From positions 22,307,659-22,371,658 of the forward strand of contig NC_135999.1 of assembly GCF_048128805.1 (NCBI RefSeq): DNA of 64,000 bases. The letters are read 5' to 3'. Of the stretch, positions 11,605 to 22,604 are shown piece after piece. Source of the DNA: Centroberyx gerrardi. Lineage: Eukaryota; Chordata; Actinopteri; Beryciformes; Berycidae. The position numbers and the translations under genes are program-made. The notes beneath the pieces were generated by a model. It saw only the letters and a list, made by a program, of their open reading frames with translations, was not told where the DNA came from and did no database searches. How positions within the stretch are numbered: the stretch's first letter is position 1; each line of letters starts with the position of its first letter.

Positions 11605-13216
11605 ATCATAACCAAACTATACCACGGTTAATTTTTTATCTTGGAGAGAAATATATCGTTAGTTGTTGTGAAGTGAAGTAACTACAGTGGTCACTTGCCC
11701 TATAGTTAGCCAAAAGTAACTGGCATGCACAAGCTGTCTGGGCAGTTTCCAAGGCTCCTCGCCTCTCACACACTCGCTCCTCACCCCTCCCCTCCCCAGC
11801 TACTGCGAAAGCCTCACCCCAACGTATATGAAGCAAAAACAAAAAGAGCTGGTGTGTCAGATGCACTACAGTTTACCAAGAATGGTGCAACAAACAAACA
11901 AATGGTGCAAATTGCTCAAACTAACTACCACAAGTATGGAAATAAAAGCTAATACAGGTATAACTCATCAAACCATGACATCAAACTATGGGCTACAGCA
12001 GCAGAAGACCATGGTGGGTTCCACTCCTGTCGGCTAAGAACAAGAAGATGAAACTAAAATAGGCACCCATAGCTATTAGGAGACTAGAAGAGACCAAAGC
12101 AGAAGAGACAATTTTAATACTTTTTTTTTTTTTCCAGTAGGCATGCTGGCTAAGAAAAAGTTCCATTCTATTCAAATTAATACAGTAAAAGGTTCACATA
12201 GAAAAAAAAAACATGAGATACTAGTTAGGAAAAGTAAATACAAGTGGATATTAAACAGTTAAACAAGGAGTGGATATTGTTGTTGAGGAAAATCACAGGA
12301 GCCTAGAACTGGGAACACAATGCCAGAGCAATGGTTTGCAAATATAATAAGTCTAATTGGATTCCTTTGTTTTTACAGTGACATCCTCTCATTTTTCAAA
12401 ATTATTACTGCATTTCTGATGATGTGTGGTGTAAAATACCTTGTTACAGTAATTATCTCCTCACTGACTATTGTCAGCGAGAAGACAATTGAAGTGGAAG
12501 TGAGACTGTCCTGACAGACTGCTACACCCTTCCCTTATCTAGTCGGGGCAGTTGTGTCATCAGGGTCCGTTAAGATCTATAAAACGGCCTCACCCAGAGA
12601 ATTAAAAAAAAGCAGTTGTTGTTCACCAACAGATAGAACAACTTGGCCTGATAACATACTGAACACTGCAGTATCTGATTTGTCCTGAGGCATTGAGCCG
12701 CACCGGTCTGCTACTCTGAAGCTTTAAACAGAATTATTTCCAACAACAATTTGAACCAAGTCTGGTTATGGAATTAATTTTGTATGAGAGCAGCACTGTA
12801 TGATTGCATATTGTGCAGCTTGCTGGAGCTATGTGTCACCCTGTGTTGTAACACAGAGTGATAGACAGCACCCTCCTCTGGCCTTGGCAAAATAAGCATA
12901 AGCAATAAACAGTGTTTTTAATTATGAGGAAAGCCATGGAAAATTGGATAGATTCCGTTTTCCAATTATACCGTCCAGCACAGCTACTCACATATTTGTG
13001 TAACATATTTATTGTGCCATTCATGCAAGCTGGGTTATATTAAAGCATTTTCAAATGGGTTAGTGGGTTACTTAATGGATACTGTGGGCTCACATAATCT
13101 CACATATATAGATAATAATAACTTAACTAAAATGTATGGCAAACTCATTGTGAGACTGTCAATTGATTTCAACTGAGTACTAACTCCAGTTTAATTCTCT
13201 GCACCCTCACTAAAAG

Positions 13217-13619
13217 TCAGTGTTGTCCATTGGTCGTGATCCTGTCCTTATGCACATCCAGGTAGTAGTGATGATGGCGGACCCGGTAGAACATCCGTTC
13301 CAGTAAGGGCGGTCTGTCACCTGGTGCGATGTATCCATTGGAGACCCCCGTGCACCGGAAGCCCAGCCGCTGGTAGAGCCGGTGGGCAGCCGGTGTGTAC
13401 GCCGTGGTTCCCAAGACCACCGACGAGTACCTGCGAGTCACGGCAAATTCCAGAAGTTTCCGTCCCAGCGCCATGCCAACTCCACAGCGCCGACAGCCCC
13501 GGTCCACAGACATCCGCCGCAGCTCGACAGCACCGCTCGGCTCCTGCTGGCCTACAGCTGCCACAGCACCCACTACTTTGCCTTCCAGCTCTGCTACCCA
13601 CAGACAGGAGTCTGAAATG

Positions 13620-13671
<52 letters not shown>

Positions 13672-15258
13672 CTGCTGATCATTGGGTTACAGGAGTATTT
13701 GTCACACTTATTGTCAAGTCACTGTGGCTCTGCCCCTCAATCTCCTTACTATTGTTTGCTTGCAATATTGGTGATCTAGGAATTTACGCCTATTCTGCTT
13801 TGCACTCAAGTTATTCTGGATAAGAGCATCAACTAAATGCCTATAATGTAATGTAATGTCTGAGTTTTTGCTAATCAAATTCCACCATTATTCACTGACT
13901 ACTCCATGACATGTAGCAAAATTTCCATGACCAATATTTGTCAAAGTCTATGTTCATGTTACATTTTCTCGATGGTAGTGAATAGGCCTACCTGGTTAAA
14001 ATGTCCGGTTTAGGCTAGCTACAGCTATCATCTGTGAGTTTTATAATGTGGACATTTTTCAGGGTTGTCATTACCCCCAGGTGTACCAGCAGGTGTTTAT
14101 GATTTCCAAAACTTTTTTGACATGCATCATTTGCTGTAACTTTTTTGGGCCTGTGATACATAATTATTCAAATTACATTGAACTTACCAGGTTTTGCTTT
14201 ACATTAGGAAACCTGTTATGTGTATTTATGTGTATTTATTTGTTAAGGGAATAAAACCTCGCTTGAAACAGGCACTTTTGCATGTTGTTCTATTGATTGT
14301 TGTAGTCGGGGTTCCTACACAGTTTCAATTTCAAAATTCCATACTTTTTCCAACATTTTCTTGATTTGATTTGAAGAATTTGGTCTTCAATACAATTTAC
14401 ATAGATAGCCATCTTGTCCCTACTAACTGCCATATCACTCCATGGATGGTGAAGATTATTCTTCATTGACAAATACCAAAATATTTGAGATGACAGGGGT
14501 CTAAACAACAGAAAGTGTGTAGTTGCACATTTACATGTACATCGGGACATTTTAACAATATTTTCCACAATTTTCCAATTTACCTGGTGATTTCATGTAA
14601 AACCCCTCGATGTCGCCCATGTCTCCGCTCCTGGCGCGCTCCAGGTATCGGCGGCTCACCCGCCAGCTGCAGAAGTAGCGCCCGCCCAGGACAAGTACCG
14701 GCGCGAGGCCTGCCACCCACCAAGACACGGTGATGACGAAACAGACGACTGCAAGAGGAAAGTTGTGAAAAGATACCAGCAGAAAAATAAAAAGGGAAGG
14801 ATGAGGGCAAGTTGCTATAGCAGATGACACACACACACACACACACACACACTTCTAGCCTACTTATATATATATAATACAATATAATATAATATAATAT
14901 AATATAATATAATTAAATAATACATAATAATAGCCTAATACATAATAATAAACATGTATAAACGCGCATGTTTTGCGCGTTTATGCCTGTTTTCCTAACT
15001 GAAGAGGCAACCATAAAACTCATAAATATTAAATTATATTTGTATCTTACTTGTCACAGCAGTGTAGAGTAAAAGGCTCTCGGGGTGATGTCTCAACCCC
15101 CTGAAGGCCGTGTCCGGTACCATCTCCATCAGCCCTTCATAAAAGATGCGCTGCACCTCCAGATTGTCCGCAGGCTCAAACTCGCGCACAACGACGCTTC
15201 TGTTTTTGAATCCGCTGTCAAGTTCTTTGTCGTCCCCTGTCTGTGCCTCTTCCTCCAT
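13217..15258 (-). CDS. nat8l: NAT8L-like N-acetyltransferase
   Basis: This is a complete three-exon minus-strand gene of 255 residues. The exons are 15051-15258, 14584-14748 and 13217-13611; splice sites are GT-AG and the total is 768 nt in frame. Residues about 20-65 include VVREFEPADN and IFYEGLMEMVPDTAFRGLR, the conserved NAT8L start. A hydrophobic segment (about 64-95) should anchor it in a membrane. The GNAT domain (about 125-235) contains ELRRMSVDRGCRRCGVGMAL, the acetyl-CoA-binding motif A region, then SSVVLGTTAYTPAAHRLY and LGFRC. NAT8L makes N-acetylaspartate from aspartate and acetyl-CoA in neurons. Exon breaks, including the one after the MKSPG segment, and motif order match that family. 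It lacks the long proline-rich N-terminus of the 302-residue human protein. It could be a fish-specific paralogue with another substrate, so the symbol is tentative. Confidence 0.82.
13620..13671. repeat. (GATA)n microsatellite at a splice acceptor
   Basis: Thirteen tetranucleotide units lie directly upstream, in the transcript sense, of the last exon of the NAT8L-like gene. Read on the minus strand they are (TCTA)n followed by CATTTCAG, so the repeat supplies the pyrimidine tract. Confidence 0.95.
13735..13858 (+). repeat. SINE/LINE tail fragment
   Basis: The sequence ends with TCTGGATAAGAGCATCAACT, AAATGCC and repeated AATGT units. This is the widespread fish SINE 3' tail. A related tail lies at 54175-54240. 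Confidence 0.6.
14822..14935. repeat. (CA)n followed by (TATAA)n low-complexity tract
   Basis: About 30 bp of CA repeats are followed by TATATATA and a run of AATAT pentamers. It lies in the first intron of the NAT8L-like gene. A short GC-rich hairpin (AAACGCGCA, loop, TGCGCGTTT) follows at 14960-14984. Confidence 0.85.
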
Positions 15259-15259
15259 G

Positions 15260-16403
15260 TCAAACTATGAAAACCACATGATGCAGATTTTGTTGAGAGC
15301 ATGCTTTAGCCGAGGCCCCAGCACTGATAATTTATTTCTACAATGCTTCCATTGTACTTACATTGTTGTAGATTGTGAACAGTTTTCTCTCTATTTTGGA
15401 ACTGTATGATGCACCTAAAACTTCACTGTTGGTTTTAGCGCGTCTGTCAGTAAGGTTCCCTTGCAGATAAGGACCCCACCATAGAGATATGCTGAATCTA
15501 ATCGTCCGGACTACAGGCTTTTACGTATTCTGACGTTGACTGAAGTGCTCAGCGTGACTATGTGAGTTGGCAAGGGTGCAGGGGTGTGAGACTGGGACAA
15601 GCCAGAGCCATTTATTGAGATGGAAAAAAGTAATGGACAGCCTTCAGCAATAGGATAAAACAGTTTGAAAACTGTTTAATCTCTGTGGTCCCCAGCACGT
15701 TTGGAGGCTATACTGTTATCAGCTGTGAGAAGACATCCTGCTTGGACGGAAGGAAAGTTAAACCCTGTGCAAGCCAATGGTTTTCAAAAAGGGTATAATA
15801 GGCTAATAAAGTTTAACCATCAGGGGCCCTGCCTATGTTGCTATATAATATGACAGCATGAACATCATGTATTAAGTTGCAGGTCAGCTTTGTTCATTGT
15901 AGCTCCTTAATGAGAATTTGTTGGCAACCTTACCTGAACTTGAAGTCTTTCAAAGTCCACCGAGCACCGATCTCAGATACACAGTAACTGCAATATCTAG
16001 CCTATATGAACTGCAACTGTAACTTTTATTATTTATTTATAATATTTGTTTTCAGTAAAACCGATGGGCACAGCTACATGTCTTTTCAGGAACTGATTCT
16101 AATTCAGTTCCGTTTCTGATGTGATGAAGCCATAGCACTGTGTGTTGTTGCCAGATAGTCTCTTAAAGAAACAGTACCAATTACCTAAGAACAATACATT
16201 GTGTTTCAAAGATTAAATTATTATTAAAGCTTCACATTTCAGGGAATGTCAGTTTTAGAGGTCTAGATGTGACTCAAAATAAAAGGTGTTAATTACCTGT
16301 TATTACCAGTTAATGTGTTGGCATGTGTAACACGCTTGGTCGTGTCTTAGCTTATATTAGCTTTAGTGAAATGCTCCTATAGCTTGACAGGGCCAGACAA
16401 CAT
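15260..16403. other. Gene-free stretch upstream of the NAT8L-like gene
   Basis: It holds no convincing coding frame or RNA gene. The part just above 15258 should contain the promoter, but I see no clear TATA box. Confidence 0.5.
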
Positions 16404-16419
16404 CATGATTGGGACTTTC

Positions 16420-18262
16420 TTTTTTTAAGTTTTATAGTTTTTATTATTTTTTAAAGAAGCCACATACAACATACGCAATGTAAACACCAATGCAATACAA
16501 AGACAAAACAATACATAAACAGTACTTGAGAACAACCCCCTTAAAAGGATAATGCATTGAATAAAGTAGACTTATATCTAATGAGAGAAAGGGAGGCATG
16601 AGAAAATATTTGCAGTGCAAACAAAACTTAAATAGTAACAAACAACACTGATTAAAAAAAAAACAACCAACATGTTTTTACAATGGTACACAATGAGATG
16701 GAGGACAAGAGAGTTAACGGTGAGTCGAACTTCCATCAGGGCCCTTAATGTGGATTTCCCAATTATTCCATTTCGGCATGTAAAGGTCTACGTTATTCAT
16801 AAGCCTGAAAGACAGCTTTTCCAGTGCTGCCAGATGTCCAAGCTGACTAGACCAGGAATTCACAGAGGGAGCATCGGGGGCCTTCCATTCACACATGATT
16901 AGTTTGCGACCCAGCATGAGGGCTGTTTGAATCCACTCTGCATCTGAGGGACATAGATCCCTGATCTTTTTAAAATTTCTTAATATCAGGTTCCACTCTC
17001 CTTCTGTGAATGATGTGCCCAGATCAGACTCCCACACCACTTTAAGGGCAGAGGCCGAATTATCTGAGCAGCGTAGAAGCATTAAGTAACAGTAAGATGC
17101 TTTGTGTCCTAGCCCAAATACCTTAAGTATCTGCGTGAGGATGTCTGCAGTGGCGGGTGGTGTGGAGGGGGATCCAAATGTTTGAACAAGTAGATGTCTA
17201 AGTTGTAAATAACGCCAAAACTGATGTTGAGCTAGCGCAAAAGACTCCTTTAGATTATTAAAAGACCTAATAGTGCCCCCCTCATAAAGATCACCCAGTA
17301 CCTTAATTCCTCTGTCAAACCACAATTTCCAGATAACAGGTGAGTGCCCTATACACAACTTGTGGTTTAACCAAATAGAGGCTGAGAGATGGCGGTGAGG
17401 GTCAAATTTGCACATGGCAGCGATTCTCTTCCACAACCACTGCATATGAGATAAAATTGGATGAGTTTGCTCATCTGTTGTCAACTAGGTTGTGACAAAG
17501 TGAATAGGGTGAAGCAGTCTACACAAGGAGCTATCAATGGTATACCAGGGAGGAGATCGTTCTGGGGGGTAAGGACCAGTGAACCATGTGCCGGAGACCA
17601 AAGGCGAAATGATATAACAAAAGGTTTGGGATCTTTTTTTCGCGTAAAAAAGAGAGTGCGTCCCGACCCACACATCCCTCGGGGAAACCGTCGAACCGTA
17701 AGTTGTTGCGTCTGCTCCTGTTCTCCAGGTCGTCGATTTTCCGGCGGAGTTGTTCAACTTCACTCTTGGTGGCTGGGGGGTCCGTTTCCATGGCTTTATT
17801 GGCATCTTCAAGAAAATCCAGCCGAGATTCTGCATTACCGATGCGCGCCGTAGCCTAATGTCTGCTAGTTTGTTTTCACGGTTGCTCGCTGAATGATGTT
17901 GAGTTTTTCCTCTTGTTTCTCAGACATTTCTTTAAGTAGTGCGTACATTTTAGCAATGTCCGCAGCCAGTGAGGCATTGTCCACATCGGGCTTGCTGGAC
18001 TTAGCATCGAGGTTAGCTTGGTCCGTTACTTGGCTAGCATTGGTGCTGGGAGCTAACCCAGACTTTGCAGTGTTTGAGCTGTTTCTTGTAGGAATACCGG
18101 GTGTTTTTGTTTGGTTAGGCATCTTTGTCAGTTTACTTTGATATTTCGATTCGAGAGAGGTTGATTCGTTTGTAATATCTCGTTATATTATGAAATATAC
18201 TGCATCGACAGCCGGAGCTCTCTTTCAAGCCGACATACTTGTTGCCCGCCTCACGTGACTCC
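16420..18262 (-). mobile_element. Internally deleted L1-type LINE with perfect target-site duplications
   Basis: CATGATTGGGACTTTC is present at 16404-16419 and at 18263-18278. The element runs on the minus strand from 18262 to a short A-tail (T-run at 16420-16426). It keeps the start of ORF1 (MPNQTKTPGIPTRN, from 18122) and a coiled-coil piece (SEVEQLRRKIDDLENRSRR). It then jumps to the C-terminal part of ORF2 (16714-17484, WLWKRIAAMCKFDP to WNNWEIHIKGPDG). The endonuclease and reverse transcriptase are missing, so it cannot move on its own. Exact duplications suggest a fairly recent insertion. Confidence 0.85.
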
Positions 18263-18364
18263 CATGATTGGGACTTTCACATGTAGGCCTACCGCTTTAT
18301 TCAACTATACTTATCAACCATACAATGCCTGGTCTCTACGGCACTATATTCTCTATAATATAGT

Positions 18365-18815
18365 GTAACCATAAAGACGTAGTGAGTGTGACGTCACCCA
18401 TAGGTTTCTGAGAGGCCGTTTTGAAGGCAAAAGATTGGGTTTATGACTAGCGCAGCCAGAGCGAGCCTAGTCGTCCCACAGACTATTGGCTCGTAATCGG
18501 GGACCTGTCAATCACTAGGAACACAATCCCGTTTTATAACTGCTATATTCCATTAATGATAATGATAATAATAATTATTTTGAAAATCGCCATAAGGACA
18601 TGCATTAGAATAAGGGAAATTAGCTACTGAGACCATAACCTCTTGTTGAAAAAATTGATTGACTTAATATTTTTAGCGAGAAGTTGGGTTGTGGTCCCAT
18701 TGACTTGGGCCAGGTTTGGAGTCTTTTTGGAGCTCAACCCCTAGCGGACATTAGAGGGTTTGCCATCTGCCACCACTTCCTTATTGGCTTCATTATCCAC
18801 CCGTGAGTTTTGGCC
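18365..18815 (+). repeat. Unnamed dispersed repeat, copy 1
   Basis: It shares GACGTAGTGAGTGTGACGTC, ACCCATAGGTTT, TTTTGAAAATCGCCATA and TTGGAGTCTTTTTGGAGC, in order, with 22651-23184. No coding domain is visible. It is likely a non-autonomous element. Confidence 0.65.
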
Positions 18816-19855
18816 GCATGGTTTCAGAGAATGTAAACACTGCTGCTTCTTCTGTTATTACTTCCGTGTTAACAAAGTACGCCAATACGATCTAGCATTT
18901 CGGTGGTCTACACGCAGAATAACCAACACTGAACTATGAATGCTTGCACTGCTCTAGGCACCTACAGTGTAGCAACGGCGACACTTTGACGCAGAACTAT
19001 AAAACAGCCTTTAGAGTTAGGGCCAATGTTTAAACCACTAATAAATTGCAAATTGTTCAAGGCATACAAGTGCAAATGCATCATAGGAGCAAGCTTTGAA
19101 TGAGTACAGTCAACAACATATACAAATACCAACTGCTGTTGTGTTGACTAGAGGCTTAAGACAAAGCTTACTAAAATGAGCCATGAACGATACAGTTTAT
19201 CCAGCAACAGTACAAAGGGATGTAGACACTGTAGTCATTTGACCAGCTTTCAAAGGATGAAAATAGATCACATTGATGACGACAGAAGGCGAGGCGCTGA
19301 GAGAAGGGAGGGAGAGTTATGGAGAATGACTCATTAATAGCCTGCCAACTTTAGAAAGATCTTTTGAGATCAGAAAGTCTCAGTGAACATCAGACAAGAC
19401 TGAGCGTGCCAAAAGTGACATGAGGGTGGGATCAGTTAGATGCTATATTAAACTACGATGACGCCTTTCGGGTGTGCTGCATATGAAAGTGGAAGAAGGC
19501 AGAAATAAAAGGCTCAAACCAGAGCGAGGGACAAGGGACTCAACAGGGGGTGCACTGTCAAACCTTTGATAGTAGGAGCGCTTGTCAAGGATCATTAATG
19601 TTAACTATCTCTGTCAGTGTGGCCTGAAAGATGAAGCTGATACCTTTAGTCTGACACACTGGATGAACGTATTAGAACACCTGTCCCCTATTGAGTGACT
19701 TCTTTCTCATTTATTTGAAACGACTAACAGCACTGTCTGCTCAGAAACACTTTGTCACATCATGAACCCTTTCCTACACAAGTGAAGCAAAGAAATTGGA
19801 GTAAAAAGGGAGGGGAAAGAACGATTCAAGCTTGGGTCAAATATAAAGAGCATGT

Positions 19856-20220
19856 CCCTTACAAAAAAGTTAAACCCACATGTGAATTCAAAGCACATGT
19901 GGTTTCTGGACACATGTTGGGTTTCACATGTGAACATTTTTCTCATGTTGTATTCTGATGTCACATGACAGTTTTTCTAGTCATTTCTAGATGAAGAGTA
20001 TTTTTACACGTGAACTTTTTTTTCACATTTTCACCTGCCATTAGATATGCCAATATTTATTTCACATGTGAAAACTTAATTTCACATGCAAAGAGACAGT
20101 TCACAGGTGAAAATGTCAATGGGAAATTTCACGTTCACATATGAAAACCAACATGTGTCCAAAAAGCACATGTGCTTTGAATTCACATGTGGGTTTTCAC
20201 ATGCGACTTTTTGGTAAGGG
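19856..20220. mobile_element. MITE with about 75-bp inverted repeats rich in CACATGTG
   Basis: The left end reads CCCTTACAAAAAAGTT, then AAACCCACATGTGAATTCAA. The right end, read inverted, is CCCTTACCAAAAAGTC, then the same block after a 9-bp difference. The 365-bp element is packed with the self-complementary octamer CACATGTG, so one strand can fold into a long hairpin. There is no internal gene. A target duplication was not clear. Confidence 0.75.
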
Positions 20221-20805
20221 CGTGGATAAGGCAGAGACATCCGAATGGTTAAAACGTCACTAACCCACCATGTGCCATGTCTTTTTTATGCAATATTACA
20301 TTCAAAATTAAGTAAAACAAATCTACATCTCTCTGTAAATTCGTATTTTTTCCTTCTTTGAATATACATACAATGCACACATACACCCTCCCACTCACTA
20401 CCACACTGTCAACCTTTCCTATGATATGATATGATATGATTAGCATTATCTCTATCAGGGTTATTTTAATGCATTTTGTTCCCCTTGTTATTTACATTGT
20501 ATTGTGTTTGTACCATTCTCCTTGTTTTTGAGTTTTGGTGTCATTTATAGCTTTTTTTTGTCATTTTGGTCATTATTTCTCTCTTTTTCTTTTTTGTTGT
20601 TTGTAAAGTAAACATATAACCAAAACCGACCCTGTGTATGACAGAGAAGTAAAAGAAGAAGAAATAAAAGCAAACTTACAGTTGTTGCCCAATTTCTGGG
20701 TGGCGAAGATGCTTAACAGAATGTCACCACAGGATATTGAGACCGCTGGCCGTTTTTTTTGTTGTTTGTTTTTTCATTCCTGATTTATCTTTTGTTCAGG
20801 GTTAG

Positions 20806-20990
20806 GGTTTAGGGTTAGGTCTTTAAAATGATATCCTCTGACTCTCCCTGCTTCGTCCTATGACTGGGCAGTTAGATAGAGAGTTATAGGCAAGGCACAG
20901 GTTAGGGTTAGGGTTTAGGGTTAGGTGTGTAAAGAGCTGTCCCATGACCCTCACTCCAATGACTGGGTAGGGTTTAGGGTTAGGGTTTGG
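20806..20990 (+). repeat. Interstitial telomere-like repeats in a degenerate tandem unit
   Basis: Three clusters of GGGTTAGGGTTTAGGG (about 20810, 20905 and 20968) are each separated by similar spacers that contain TGACTGGG(C/T)A. It is a diverged tandem repeat of roughly 70-100 bp carrying TTAGGG/TTTAGGG units. Confidence 0.8.
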
Positions 20991-20999
20991 TTATCTGTT

Positions 21000-22590
21000 C
21001 TTTGCAAAAAATGTCTTTGTCGGGCTAGTGGCTAGTCTGGACTGACAGACTAAATTCTGCTAATCTGCACATGGACAAATGGACTATTGAGATAATTTAT
21101 CTACGTAGTTGTATTTGTCACGTGTGATGCACAATGCCAGTGCTGCTACAATGCAACAAACATGGGGGTTATAGACTTTCATAGTCATATTTATATATAA
21201 ATTATTGTATTAGTGAGAAAGTGGTCACAAAAATGATCATGTAGTGTTAGTTATGTTTTTATTAGCTGCAACCAGCAGGTAGTATAAGTTGGTCTGTCGG
21301 TTCATCTATATCTATTGAACCTCATTTAAGCCCCTCCCCCTTTCCTGATTGGCTGTACTGATGCTGAAGTTGTATAGAGATATGTGATTGTCCCAAAGTC
21401 GCATTTACATGAGTGACAGCTCGCTTGATGAAGCCGCATTTAGATGTTTGCTTGGCTCGTCAGAGCAAACAAATATAAACGTGACATGCAGTAAACTTTT
21501 TGCTCTCTCTCCCTTCTTCATTTTTTTTTCTTTTTTCCTTTTTCTGCTCCCAACTGATAAGGTTTTTTGGTACTCAGGCCGCCCATTGAAATGCAAGATA
21601 GTTAGGTGGTTATCAGCCAGGCAGTACACGCCCCCCATCTTGCAGCTACAGGTTTGCAGAGGAGCAGGTTACCAGGTTTGATGAACCACTGCATGATAAT
21701 CCACATAAGCCCCCCAACACCATATTGACTCGTGGGGTCCTGTTATGTTTTGTCCAACACCTTGTATGTCAATCCTGTATTGTGTAACTTTCTTGTAATG
21801 TGTCAGCACCAAATAATCAGGTCAAATGCATGCATAAGTACAATTTGTGCTCATGCAATACCATCAAAATATGGAGGAGACAAAATGTACAAGTAAGGAT
21901 GCAGTAGAAAGATGACTATAAATCATTGTTGGCAGAGGTGACTCCACAGTGACACGACCAGTAATCACCATTAGAACAGAACAGAATGTGCCTGAGAAAG
22001 AGAAAAGGAGTGAGAGGAGGAGAGGTGGAGAGGGAGGGAGTGAAAGAGAGGCAAGGAGCAGGGAAGGGGTTGAGATGAATGCAAACTCACCATTATATCC
22101 TGTACTGAAAGACACAAGTGTGAGCAGGGGAAAACAGGTGGAGTGGTTCCATGTGAGGTAGAAAAACGTGGACTGGAAGAGATAAAGAAAGAAGGCAGAG
22201 GGAGAGGGGACTGGACTGCAGGGGGCGGCATCACGATTACTCCATGGTTAATTTGCAGTGTAGTTGGTCTGTGACAGTTTTAAGCACCGGAAGCAGAGAA
22301 AGAAATGAGGACATGGAGCAATAGGAACTGTGGGTAGGAGTAATTTATTGGTGCTGTATCATGATTACATGAGATATAGAGATCAGACATGCCCGCCCCC
22401 CTAGTTTCCAGAAATATTTTCTCTGTACTCATAGCCTCTGGCAATTATTAACATTAGCCAAAATTTACTGTGGGACAAATCACTGGTTCTTCAATATCCT
22501 AAAACAGTTGTACATGAATTCCGTTCCAAAACACTATACAGTATATTCACTTTGGGGGGAAAAATTCAAGTCTTGAACTTTTTCACTCAC
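21000..22590. other. Gene-free stretch
   Basis: I see unique-looking AT-rich DNA and a purine-rich patch at 21990-22065. No coding exon, RNA gene or element could be supported. Confidence 0.45.
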
Positions 22591-22604
22591 AGTCGCTAAA
22601 ATCG

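Noticed and set aside
13324-13626. Plus-strand frames of 75-100 residues
   Set aside because: Antisense shadows of the NAT8L-like GNAT exon; they show no conserved motif.
20806-20990. A true chromosome end
   Set aside because: The telomere-like units are few, degenerate and embedded between spacers, with tens of kilobases of ordinary DNA on both sides.
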